DNA of 64,000 nucleotides. Origin: Gibbula magus (lineage: Eukaryota; Mollusca; Gastropoda; Trochida; Trochidae). Shown piece by piece: positions 48,170 to 58,470 of this stretch. The DNA is taken from positions 18,147,523 to 18,211,522 of the forward strand of contig OW388301.1 of assembly GCA_936450465.1 (NCBI GenBank). Reading direction: 5' to 3'. The translations under genes were made by a program, and so were the position numbers. The notes beneath the pieces were generated by a model that worked only from the letters and a program-made list of their open reading frames with translations, was not told where the DNA came from and searched no databases. Each line of letters opens with the position of its first letter. The first letter of the stretch is position 1.

Positions 48170-48967
48170 TGAAGAAGCATACAGGCAATTTTGGATTCTC
48201 CTTTGGTGACAGTAAAGAAGGTGCATTAAGTTCACTGGATATCCTTTTACAACTCCATCAGTGCAGTTTACAAATCACTTGGGGAAATTGTCGCCTACTT
48301 CAAGAAACACAGAAATGCCAGTTCAAGGACAGAATCTCTACTTAAGGCTGACAGACTTTACATTTATTGCAACACTCTACATGATGATGGACATCATTCC
48401 ACAACTAGCAGCCATTAGCATGGTGTTCCAAAAACAAGACCTAGACATAGCAGCAATGCAACCAGCCATTAGGGGTGTTTATGCAGCTATTGAGTGAGTG
48501 AGTGAGTTGAGATTTAACGCCGCTTTCAAGAGTATGCAGCTATTGAAGCAACCATATCAGGGAAGATATATAACCAACAACTTCTTGAAATGTCTCACAC
48601 CAAGATCAAGGATGGAAAACTTACAGTGAATGGGATCAGTGTGGCAAACAGCTCTACTAGTGGGAAAACCGTTAAAGCTGCCAAAGAGGAGTTTGTGAAG
48701 AGCAGGGACAACTTTCTGTGCAAGTTGTTGGAACAGTTAAACAAGAGATTTCCTGAACAAAGCACACAAGTTTCAACATCTTTTCATGTACTGGGTCTTA
48801 GACCCATTACCCTTCTTTCGAAAGAAGACCTACAGTCATTTGGTATTCAAGAATTAAACACCATTCTTGAACATTTTGGGAAGATAAACGACTTACAGGA
48901 ATCACAGGAACAGCTGTGTGTTGACTCTACAAGTAAACACTTAAACAAGTCAAAATTAGAAAATTAA
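48170..48967 (+). pseudogene. ZNF862/hAT-like protein fragment, broken
   Basis: Segments in order: SAVYKSLGEIVAYFKKHR (48259-48315), after a frameshift LRLTDFTFIATLYMMMDIIP and FQKQDLDIAAMQ (48340-48470), then after a 53-bp SINE insertion TISGKIYNQQLLE, and finally FHVLGLRPITLLSKEDLQSF with LEHFGK. This is the pattern of KIAA1586/ZNF862-like proteins, which derive from hAT transposases. Removing the SINE and one target-site copy restores the frame across it. The 3' end runs straight into a foldback element at 48952, so the gene is truncated there. It is a dead fragment of a mobile-element-derived gene. Confidence 0.65.
48494..48532 (-). mobile_element. Extremely 5'-truncated SINE (39 bp) with a 14-bp target duplication
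   Basis: Only the family tail is present: on the minus strand CTCTTGAAAGCGGCGTTAAA and then (CTCA)n. It is flanked by perfect 14-bp copies of TATGCAGCTATTGA (48480-48493 and 48533-48546). The 53-bp net gain interrupts the ZNF862-like frame. Confidence 0.9.
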
Positions 48968-49404
48968 ACGAAACATACCTGTAAGGTGAAGTTTGATTGT
49001 AATTGACGAGCTTAGAAGTCACGTGGCCCCCAATTCTCCTCTCTTGGTTCTTCGGACTAGTGACCACTCCACTTTTAAAAATGATGTCATAGGTGTAATA
49101 TATTGCTAAATATTATTGAATCCTTTTTCAGTAAATAATAATTCCAAGTAAAGTTTTTGGTAACTACTATCCGAATTAGAATTCTGGTTCCACTTTTAGT
49201 AGAAACCCTTGTATCATGGCTGTCAGTGTAAACATGCCTGAATAAACATGGGTCAGCATAATCCATTGCTCTTTGTACCTTCGAAGTGCCTCATAACAAT
49301 AGGCTGCGTGCGCATCTCACGTGACCTCTAAGCTCGTCATCAGCATGACAAAATTACAGTCAAACTTCACCTCACAGGTATGTTTCGTTTAATTTTCTAA
49401 TTTT
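48952..49404. mobile_element. Foldback (long terminal inverted repeat) element
   Basis: The outer arms, beginning AAAATTAGAAAATTAAACG at 48952 and ending with its complement at 49404, match over about 75-88 bp apart from one gap of about 10 nt. Arm landmarks are CATACCTGT.AGGTGAAGTTTG and GACGAGCTTAGA.GTCACGTG. The interior (49028-49316) has no open frame of note. I could not identify a target-site duplication. The left arm replaces the end of the ZNF862-like pseudogene. Confidence 0.8.
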
Positions 49405-50617
49405 ATTAATTAATCTCCTTTCATTTTATTTGCACAACACTAAACGTCATAAATAATAATCATAAACAAACTTGGTGAACAAATATTATCCGTCAGAGTT
49501 GTGAAGTTGGGGGATCTCACCAAATGTGCAACTGAGCATGCTCAGACTCATTTTGGTTCAGTTTGTCTCGTATTGGCCCTAATTTTTCATGAATGGCAAA
49601 GTTTCCCCGTATTGTCCCAGTTGTCGAAACACATTGCCATAACATTGATAGTTACTTAATAAAAAAAAATACACGGATATCGATGATGTCTTATTTATTG
49701 CATGATATCAAGCTTGAATTCAAATGCATGTCATTTTGAAAGGTTTAACAAATACATGTTTCATAACTATCTACTTTTATGAATGTCGATATGTTTACTT
49801 GTGCTTTCAGAAGATACAATGGTAAAGCGACAAATGTACGGACAAACAACTGGCATATATTGTTTATTGATTATTTATTGGTAGATATTGTTTGGCATGG
49901 ACACATTATTCCTACATCCTATATGAAACTAAGATGATCTACATGTACACTGAACATGACAAGTGACAGAAACAAACAGACTATCCATAAAGTCCTTATA
50001 TTACCTCGTATGATGTTGATTGATATGAAAAGTTGGTCGACGTTTCTTAAAGGTTAAACTACGTCATTAGCACTGTAATTGTTGTCTGTCTGACGGTGAG
50101 CACACTTATTACATTGTGTGTCGTGTTTGACACTATAATAAGCTACAGGGATACGTTTACTCTGTAATTGTAATTATAAGGCAGTACTTGTATTTCTTTC
50201 TTGCGGCAAACAATATGAATTATTGTCACATTTCATTTCTCAAAAAGTCAATTACTGATTCCAATTACATATGACAGCTGAAAACTGTCTAGGCAAAACC
50301 AACCTTTAACTCATTCACCGATATGTTTGAGTTCCTATAAGTAATCCCAACATTGCAATCTCTGCAGTTCACTTTTACTGAAAAACAACAATAGCATCAA
50401 CGTCAAGACAAGACCTAGTGTGATTTGATCAATGTCATCTAACGTTTGTGTAAGTTATTTAAAAACATCTGCCTATTTTGGTACGTCTTGTGTGAGAGAG
50501 GGAGCAGTGTATTAACGACGTCTCATTTCTCATGCGAATCACGTGAATATTCCCACATATTGAACTTTACGTGTGCTGAATGAAATACATGCAATGAGAT
50601 AATGATAGCAATATGAT
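49405..50617. other. Intergenic, nothing identified
   Basis: AT-rich sequence with no convincing gene or repeat. Confidence 0.45.
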
Positions 50618-51478
50618 AACAAGAGTCATCAGAAGATGACATATCCAACCGGTTCCACAACGTTTGTAAAACACATCTTTGACAGATACTTGTGTATCTT
50701 CTACCGTACTTTAAGGGTTTTAGACTTCTCCTCCAGAAGCAGTCAAAATCAACAACAACCAACATCCCTCTCATGTTGATATGGGAACAGAAAAAAATAA
50801 TATTTTCAGGTGAGGTGAGTTGGGGTTTAACGCCGCTTTCAAGAGTATTTCACTTATATCGCGGCTGCTAGTATTATGGCAGGAAGAAAGCCCGCAATGC
50901 CATGTGGCTATGCATTGCGGTGAAACCTGCGAGCATCGGCTGGAACTAGCAAACCATGGGTGGTACTACGCTGAAATTCAGTGTAGCATTGCACCCAAAC
51001 CTTACTGCGTGTAGAACAGTTCTCTACTGCACACAAAGTTGCCGTGCCCCTGGCGGGATTCGAACCACGGACCTCTTGATCCGAAGCCGAACGCGCTAAC
51101 CACTGCGCTATCCCGCCCTCAATATTTTCAGAAAAAATCTGAAAATATCAGAAGGCACCACTTCAGTTAGTGGGTAATACACATGCAAAGTTTCAGGAAG
51201 ATATGATCAACGGTTTTGGAGCTGTGCTCCGGAAACGAACCTGTCTCTGTACAAAGTCCAACTTCAACATGTTTCTATGGAAACGACCAAAAATAAAATT
51301 TTCAGAAATCTGAAAATATCAAAAGGCACCACTTCAGTTGGTGGGTAATACACATGGAAAGTTTCAGAAAGATATCATGAACGGTTTTCGAGTTCTGCTC
51401 TGGAAACGAAATGATTACGGACGGACGGACAGACAGACGGAAGGGGTGATGACTATATCCCACGGTATTACATAATGT
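50618..51478 (-). mobile_element. Pearl-like element (reversed relative of 14576-15497), split by a SINE
   Basis: Read on the minus strand it has the same left end (TAATACCGTGGGATATAGTC), CCGT tract (51419-51440), core units (CCGTTCATGATATC.TTCTGAAACTTT) and right end (GATATGTCATCTTCTGATGA, CTCTTGTT) as the element at 14576. It has fewer core units. A SINE has inserted at 50810-51120. The short frame 50523-50774 is an artefact. Confidence 0.75.
50810..51120 (-). mobile_element. Full-length tRNA-Arg-like SINE
   Basis: It has the same head, body and tail as 34677-34992, with A box (TAGCGCAGTGG) and B box (GGTTCGAATCC) intact on the minus strand. An 11-bp target-site duplication AATATTTTCAG flanks it (50799-50809 and 51121-51131). 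The two full copies differ at only a few sites, so the family was active recently. Confidence 0.92.
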
Positions 51479-51589
51479 TGCATTATATACAGCTGTGTTA
51501 ATTCATTATGCAATACTTGGAACTTAGCTAAGCATGTCTAGTAGAAGCGTGGACAATGCGTTCATTAGTCCAAGCAAATTTTCGCAGGT

Positions 51590-51968
51590 TTAGACATTAA
51601 TTCGGATTTTGGAAACTTCTTAGATGTTGTCCTAACGCCAAATATTACAGATTTCAGTGACCTTTCCTCAGAACATTACGCTGTTGTTGCTGGTCCCGAG
51701 GAAGTACGAGATACTTACTTTGAAAGAAAATATCACACTATCAGATGAAGAGTTAGCTCATTTAAGTTAGGGTTTGATAACAAAATTATCTTTCCATCAG
51801 AGTACGCCATACCTGGTATATTGAAGACAGGTGTGACAGACAGTCCTATTGCACCATGGCAACACCCTACCCAACTTCCAAACGCAAGGCATAACTCTTG
51901 CCAGTTTGCATTACTGGCTGATTTAACAAATTTTGAAAGGAAATACTGCAAGGCCTATACCAGTCAGT
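51590..51968 (+). pseudogene. Unrecognised coding remnant (conserved NARHNSCQ.ALLADL motif)
   Basis: One frame runs from TTA at 51590 to TAA at 51966-51968 with one in-frame TGA at 51746. It reads LDVVLTPNITDFSDLSSEHY, VVAGPEEVRDTYFE, then after the stop LGFDNKIIFPSEYAIPGILK and LPNARHNSCQFALLADLTNF. Around the stop an alternative frame reads ENITLSDEELAHLS, which looks more natural, so two compensating frameshifts are likely. The NARHNSCQ.ALLADL stretch recurs inverted at 51961-52009 and again at 59797-59843. That points to a repeated, possibly mobile-element gene. I do not recognise the family. Confidence 0.5.
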
Positions 51969-52009
51969 AATGGAGACTGGCAAGAGTTATGCCTTGCATT
52001 GGAAAGTTG
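51872..52009. repeat. Inverted repeat made of coding sequence (about 49-bp arms)
   Basis: Arms 51872-51920 and 51961-52009 are inverse copies with a few mismatches, around a 40-nt spacer. Each arm encodes the NARHNSCQ motif in its own direction. Inverted partial duplication of a gene piece is the simplest reading. Confidence 0.75.
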
Positions 52010-52106
52010 CACCCTACCTGAAATCTTGGTGCCACTTCAATACTGCTTACAGCAGAATTGTTAAGACAACTGTTTTTTTAAGTTTTCAGTCTTCAACTGA
52101 AATATG

Positions 52107-52326
52107 CGCGCCAGGGGCACGGCAACTTCTTCACGCAGTAAGGTTTGGGTGGAATGCTACATGAATTTCAGGGTAATACCACCATGGTTCGCTAGTTGCA
52201 GTCGATGCTCGCAGGTTTCACCGCAATACAATGCCATGTGGCTTTCTCCCTGCCGTAATAGTAGCAGCCACGCTATAGTGAAATACTCTTGAAAGCGGCA
52301 TAAAAAAACCCAACTCACCTCACCTT
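52107..52326 (+). mobile_element. SINE lacking its tRNA head
   Basis: It begins in the SINE body (CCAGGGGCACGGCAACTT) and runs to the tail (AACTCACCTCACC). Some internal sequence near the start is also missing. The 12-bp target-site duplication AACTGAAATATG flanks it (52095-52106 and 52327-52338). 5' truncation during reverse transcription is the likely cause. Confidence 0.88.
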
Positions 52327-52526
52327 AACTGAAATATGATAGGGATAACGGTATTCGAAAGCGGAAAGCTGAAGTTTTAACTTGTGAGCAGGAAGAAATT
52401 TTATTGGAGAGGCGTCATGGGCAACGACATACCTCAAACACTTCTTGACACAGTATCCTTTCTGAATGGTACTTGTTTTGGCTTGTAATGTGGATATGAT
52501 TTTCATTGTTTAAGAATAATTAAACA

Positions 52527-52836
52527 AGATGTGTTTGCTATACACGGATGCCCCCGGATATATTGTCAATGAAATGAAAGACATTAACATTTCAAATTTA
52601 AATTTAAAAAATTTGAAGAAAGGTGACCAAAGATTAAAGTTTTCTGAAAATGTCCACTGCGGCAAGGTGAACGTCACGAGATCAAATCTGATGACCTCAT
52701 CTGAAAGTTCTCATCACAAGGTATGCAGATACCAAGTATGAAAGCTCTAGCTCTGAACAATCCAAAGTTATGGCCAAGGTTTTTGTGCACAAACACAGAC
52801 GGACAGGTGAAAAACAATATACCCGGGGGTGTAAAA
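52527..52836 (-). mobile_element. Pearl-like element (reversed relative of 47338-47625)
   Basis: On the minus strand it shows TATACCCGGGGG...TTTTTCACCTGTCCGTCTG, CCATAACTTTGGATTG, AGATGAGGTCATCAGATTTG and the right end CGGATGCCCCCGGATATATT-complement near 52545-52565 (CCCCCGG). The order matches 47338-47625. The core is shorter. Frames here (52529-52968) are artefacts. Confidence 0.65.
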
Positions 52837-53420
52837 GGACTAAAACACCTCAAATACTCTGAAAGTAACGGAAGACTAAAACACAAAGCTCTTGAAAATA
52901 TTGTCTTTGTGGGTTGTGAAAAGTCCGACGATGTCCCGTCCGCCTTCACGAAACGTTTCTTTCTCTGAGATTCGTTACGTTTGTTTATACATTTCTGTTT
53001 CAGTTGTTTCGATAAAGAAACAAGACGTTGCCAAAGTTACTCACACACTGACTCAAAACTGTACCAAACTATATACAAAATGAAAGTACTTTTTGTATAA
53101 ATTTCAGAGATCTTATATTGATCATACATTGGGGAAAAAAAAAAACGGTTGTCACTGTCAGAAGAATGGTGTCTGTATCAGCCGTGATGCACGTGCAACA
53201 CGCTGAAATGTACACATTGCTGTGAATAAAAGGCTTCTGTAACAACTGAGATCATGGATGTTCCGTATTGGATGTTACTTTACATAAATATTATGCATAT
53301 TCTGAAGCAAACAAAGGAAACATATTTTGAGTTAAATCATCTAACAATGTAACGCACCAAACTCATGGAAGCGTACGGAAATATTAATAATTGGATTACT
53401 AATTATACATACGCTTATAG
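52837..53420. other. Intergenic, nothing identified
   Basis: No gene or repeat recognised in this AT-rich interval. Confidence 0.4.
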
Positions 53421-53423
53421 TTA

Positions 53424-53865
53424 AGGTACATCCATTGTGTTTCATGAAATTTTATTTGGCTTTTATACGTTCCAACTCACGACACGTGTTGTCTACAATA
53501 CAAATAAAATCACCCAGTCTGCATATTTATCCCCAATCGCCAAGTATATATTATTTAACATAATTATGCATGTGCAGAACCGAAACTGCACGTCCCATTT
53601 ATATGCACAGTAATTATGGGACCTATTAAACATTATCAACTCAGATGTGTCCTTTTGTCTGTTATAAATAAGATTCCAAAATTACGTTTGACTCATTGAC
53701 GCGCGCCACACGCTATGCATTGTCCGGTTTTCGATCAGAAATCACTACTTTTATCTTCATATCGTCAAAATGATAGTTTTCAGTAACAGTCGGTACTTTT
53801 CGATAACGTAACATCAATTATAACGTTCGCAATATGTGACCCCCAACAACACAATGGATGTACCT
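53424..53865. mobile_element. MITE with 18-bp inverted ends and TTA target duplication (PIF/Harbinger-type)
   Basis: The ends are perfect inverted repeats AGGTACATCCATTGTGTT (53424-53441 and 53848-53865). TTA flanks both sides (53421-53423 and 53866-53868). A 3-bp TTA duplication is the hallmark of PIF/Harbinger elements. The 442-bp interior has no coding frame, so it is non-autonomous. Confidence 0.8.
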
Positions 53866-53868
53866 TTA

Positions 53869-54920
53869 AGCTCTTCACACAGTGCATACATTTATACTCT
53901 AAAGTGAAAGAAGTATACTCTTTGCACTGTAAATATACAATAACTCTCTGTATTGAAGAAGATGAAAGAAATATCTAGTTTGTGCCATTGAAAATACTGA
54001 TTCTGACCCTGATTCTTGGAAGACGAGTTTATTTGGCAACAGGGGTGAAAGGTAGTTACAACAAACAGACACTAAATATCCAATGAAGCGAATAAAATGT
54101 ACATGTTTCAAACACTTGAAGTGCACATTCAGTAACTAAGAACACTTTTAAATATAGGCATGAATAGAACCAGGCGATAGTGGTCGAACATTACCCCTAT
54201 TGACGTAAAAACTTGGACTCGTCCAAAATTGTGGAGCGCTATTTACATAAATTTCAAGAACGTCATATTGATAGTAATTATTTACACAACATTGATCAGA
54301 AACATGTAAATAGAACAGAGGGTTTGTTCTCACGGCCAATGTATTTTGCAAAAACTCATCATTAAACATTGCATCTCTTCCCGCTCATCATTCGTTGAAT
54401 AACAAAGGGAGCATTCTATACCCGGAAGCCTTGTTTAAAATAACGGTAAAAAGGGAGTGGCTTGTTGTTTTGTTAATGCAATGGTTACACAAAATACACC
54501 CTCTCATTTTATTTTAAACATTTTGCACTCCAGTTCAAGATTAAAATCTTTTACACAAACACTATTCATTTGGTAAGAAAAGGGTCTCTCTCATTTTGTC
54601 TGGTTTTCTGTGATGAAAAGGTCAGATCACCCGACCAGAAACCATAGGATTGCAGGTTCGGTCCCACATTTCATGGACAATTTTTGCAATTAGCCAGTGT
54701 TGAAAATTGCTATGTTGCGAATTATCATCGTGTGGTTTTGAAAGATACGAACAAAAGTAAATTTACACATAAAAAGTAAACTTTAATCAGGCGTTCATGG
54801 CTATATCAGGTCTTCATGATCGACATCCAGTTTGCATGGTGGACACCTCTGTGCGTTCATTCAATAAACAGCAAGTTAGAATAAAAACACCAAACTTAAA
54901 CAAAGGAGCCAGTCTGTAGA
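53869..54920. other. Intergenic, one tRNA-like B box
   Basis: At about 54600-54665 a GCAGGTTCGGTCCCAC resembles a tRNA B box, but there is no A box or stem structure that I can build. No gene is recognised. Confidence 0.35.
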
Positions 54921-55022
54921 ATACTTACCGACCTCGTTCCTCTGGTTCGAGTCAGATGAACACTCGTGTTCATGGTTCGTGAGGGTTCATCTAATGTCAC
55001 CATTGGACTCGTCGGTAAGTAT
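54921..55022. repeat. Hairpin element with nested palindrome
   Basis: Perfect 12-bp inverted arms ATACTTACCGAC (54921-54932) and GTCGGTAAGTAT (55011-55022) enclose an 18-bp palindrome ATGAACAC-TC-GTGTTCAT (54956-54973) and a GGTTCGAGTC B-box-like motif. The first nine bases equal the 5' end of U1 snRNA (ATACTTACC), but the following sequence does not match U1, so this is not a U1 gene. Function unknown. Confidence 0.5.
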
Positions 55023-55139
55023 AACTTACCTTTATCAACATTCCAACTAATTTAGAGGCGCTGCGCAGGTTCTGTTTACTAAAAAGTGCTCTCACAAAAA
55101 CGCGAAATAAGTGTTAACAATTACTAAAAATTCCCCTGA

Positions 55140-55640
55140 ATCAATAAAACGAGTTAAAAACGAATGTAAATGGTAAGGTTAAGCCGTGCGAGTCGAGCGG
55201 CCATGGCCACATTAAAATGGCAACTCGAAGGTAGTTCAAGTGATCTGGCTGATGTAGCGATAATTTAACACTGAAAAGTAGTTTAAAATGTGGTACAATG
55301 ATGGAATGGTTAACCATCTTGTTGTCTGAACTCTCAAAATCGCTTAGGGCCTATAAATCTACCTCTCACACTGAAGAGTTCCACATGGTGCCTCGCTTTA
55401 TTCGTTGTACCATTTTCTTCAAAAACAGTTAACCGTTTTCTATGGATACGGCTTATCAGGTCGTTTAATGAGATGTTTATATATAAAATATAAATAACAT
55501 GGATAAAATGGATAATTTATAGGATTTATCTTTCTTTTCCAAAATTATAACATTCATGAAAGATTTTCGTAATCTTAGAGACTGTTCAGCTTGGCCATAC
55601 AAACTCAAATAACGCGAACCTTATTCTGAAAACATTATAA
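55140..55640. repeat. Dispersed repeat U, copy 2
   Basis: The same order of landmarks as 29820-30230: AAAACGAATGTAAATGG, CGAGCGGCCAT, CTGATGTAGCGA, CCATCTTGTTGT and CTGAAGAGTTCC, with moderate divergence. No coding capacity. Confidence 0.6.
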
Positions 55641-56734
55641 CCTTAAATTCATATGTACATGTCAGGTGAATGAAGACACTAACACTATTGTCTAGCGGTA
55701 ACGGCTTAGCAAGCATTTCTTACACATCTAGTCAGTTATAAGACATTTGATTGAGTCCAAATTCTTCAAAACATTTATACTTGTCAGTGATTGGTATTCA
55801 GTAATAGTGTATTGACAGTATCTCTCACGATACATTGATGAATAGCGTCTGGTCTATCTATCTGTAAGAACTTCCCCTAATTAGTGTCACTTCCAGATGG
55901 ATGAATATCAGAGACTATTTCCGAAGGACAACTTGATCCTATGATTTCCAGACAAAATAAACCTGTTCCATACATCCCTTGAAAATCCCCGAATGACATA
56001 TTTGACTGGACTCAACTATTAAATAGGCAATCTTTCTGACGTTTTAAGGATAATAATCCTACACGTGTTGACTTGTGTAACGTCGAATGTCATATTCTAT
56101 TTCAGCTTGATGGGTGACATTGGAGGGAGAAAAGAAGATTGCTTAATAAGCTTGCTACCAAGGGCCAATCTATTTACCAGGGTCTATGTTTATCAATCTT
56201 TTGCAAGGCGAAAATACATGTATTATGGCACATTTGATGAGATGGTTGCTGCTTAGACACATATTCTATAATATCTTAACCAAGTAACTGCAACAAAACT
56301 AGTGTCTATCTTCAAGTCATACATAAGATATGCCCGGCCAATTGTATGTGTATACCATGAGGATTGTTTTCACATTAGAAATACACATTGACGAACCCAT
56401 TAGTTTCTCTATCATATTGGGTAAGAGCAGCCAGTGAACAGTTGGATAGTTCGCCTTTGCTTTATCAAGGGCCGGTCTCAAGTGGGAGCCGGGCCTCTAA
56501 TAGCAGCCCATAAAAGTTCAAGAGAATCATGTCAAAGCATTGTTGATATGTGGTTTATTTTAAAGGTGATTATGTTACTGAAATAAAGTGATCTCATACA
56601 ACTATAAAATCGTGTTTCCCTTGGCTAAATAATACTCCCCAACCAACACAAAGAGTTCAACAATGAATGTTTATGGTTCGGTTAAGCCATGCGATTCCTT
56701 TTCCCATAGAGCAGCCAAATTTGCCAATGTGTTC
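55641..56734. other. Intergenic with a repeat U fragment
   Basis: Near 56655-56730, AATGAATGTTTATGG..CGGTTAAGCCATGCGA resembles the start of repeat U. The frame at 56065-56256 has no recognised domain. Nothing else is supported. Confidence 0.4.
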
Positions 56735-57510
56735 ACTTGACCTCAGGGTTCAGTTTTGGGCCCCACTCTCTATTGTCTCTACTCAAAGACCATGGGTCAC
56801 GTCTGCAGAAACAATGATCTTCCGTATCATACATACGCAGATGATAAACAAATGTACAATTTCACCAAACAAAATCAATGCTACAGACTATGTAATAAAT
56901 CTTGGCATATATTAAGTTAAGTCATTATCAATGGAAAAACAAGTCAGCCATTTATCTAAACCATGCTACTACTGAATTCACTATTAACATCACGCCTTGA
57001 CTATGGACTACCTCAACATCTCCTATCTCGCCTACAAATGGTACAAAACTCAGCAGCAAGACTTGTGACTCGTACAAGAAAGCGAGGCCACATTTCACAC
57101 TCTCTGATTGAACTACATTGGCTTACGGTAAAATATCGCTGTCAACATACAATTCTTATGTACACATACAAATCAGTGTAGGGAACAGCTCCAGTCTATC
57201 TGCAAGACCTGGTTCTACCATATCAAGCAGCAAAAAGTCTCAGATCAGATCAACTGTGCCCAGAACAAGAACTGTTAAATATGGCGATCGTTCATTCACA
57301 AGACTGTCTGCAATATTGTGGAATAGTCTACTTGAGGAACTTCGAAATACCAACACATACAACTCTTTCAAAAGAGATGTCAAGATGCATCTCTTTAAGC
57401 GTGCATTCGAGCTCTGAACTGTGACTGTGAAGCGCCTTAATGTGACTTTTCAACATTCAAATAGGGCGCTATATAAATTTCGTATGTAATTTATTTATTT
57501 ATTTTAACTA
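56735..57510 (+). pseudogene. LINE fragment with a YADD motif and internal deletion
   Basis: It begins with PQGSVLGPTLYCLYSKTMGH and reaches the reverse transcriptase catalytic motif YADD at 56834-56845. It then jumps over an expected stretch to LLLNSLLTSRLDYGL and NSAARLVTRTRKRGHISHSL, and ends with RSFTRLSAILWNSLLEELRN and FKRDVKMHLFKRAFEL. Stops and frameshifts are at about 56890-56960 and 57180. The 3' end is GGGCGCTATATAAATTTCG with a (TTTA)n tail at about 57510. A 5'-truncated, internally deleted, inactive copy. Confidence 0.85.
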
Positions 57511-57814
57511 ACAACCTTTCTCTAACTTACATCCCCATCCTGATTAAAGCCACCATACCAACACGTTTGGTTGTAAAGAATTATATGATTATTGTGAACT
57601 GGTTTAGATATTAAATGAACAGCTTGGTGCAGAACAATTTAAATACTTGACGTGGATCATAATCGGAACGGATAACCTGTAGATTATCGAAGTTGTGACT
57701 GTCTTTGCCGCAGCTCTTTTTGTGATAGAGGTTACTCAACAATATAAGTATTGGTAACATGTCAATCTGTTAACAGTGTTTGAACACAAACCAAGTGGAA
57801 GCGTGATATAGGTT

Positions 57815-58470
57815 TGGGCTCCGTCCGTCCCTGTGTCCGTCCGTTCGCGATGAAGGGGACATATTTTCTTAGAAACCGTTGAAGATTGGGTTTATTGCTT
57901 GAGGGAATGAATACCTTGATGGAGTCCGAAAATCAGAAGCGTAAAAAAAAATTCCGGAGTTATTGCCCTTGTTCCATATTTTTGGACTTTGTTCATCGTA
58001 TCTCCAAAGGAGACAGCTGTACTCAGACACTATTTAAGGTAGGATACCCAAATTTGGTGTGTTGCTTGAGGGAATGAATACCTTGACGGAGTTAGAAAAT
58101 CAGAAGCGTACACTTATTTTTTCCGGAGTTATTTCCCTTGTTCCATTTTTTTTACTTTGTTCATGGCACCTCGAAAGGAGACAGCTGTACTCAGAAACTA
58201 TTTAAGGCAGGATACCCAAATTTAGTGTGTTGCTTTAGGGAATTAATACCTTGATGGAGTCCGAAAATGAAAAGCATGCAATTATGTTTCTGGAGTTGAG
58301 GACAGTTTTTCTCAGAAACTATTTAAGATAGAACCAAATTTGGTGTGTTGCTTGAGGGCATTCATTCCTTGAGTAATGCACAATCATTTCCTTTTTAATT
58401 ATTGCCCTCGTCCCAATTTCTTGGGTCTGGCGGAGGATGTTGATGACTATGTCTTCTTGTTGTTTTGTGA
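57815..58470 (+). mobile_element. Pearl-like element, about 167-bp core units
   Basis: A CCGTCCGTCC..GTGTCCGTCCG tract at 57822-57845 is followed by core units marked by TTGCTTGAGGGAATGAATAC at about 57895, 58062, 58230 (degenerate) and 58348. Spacings are 167, 168 and 118 bp, the last unit being internally deleted. Ends are degraded. The frame 57886-58077 is an artefact. Confidence 0.65.

Noticed and set aside
54600..54665. tRNA or SINE head from a GGTTCGGTCCC box
   Set aside because: No A box or cloverleaf can be built upstream.
54921..54960. U1 snRNA gene or pseudogene
   Set aside because: Only the first nine bases match; the rest does not follow U1 and the hairpin explains the sequence better.
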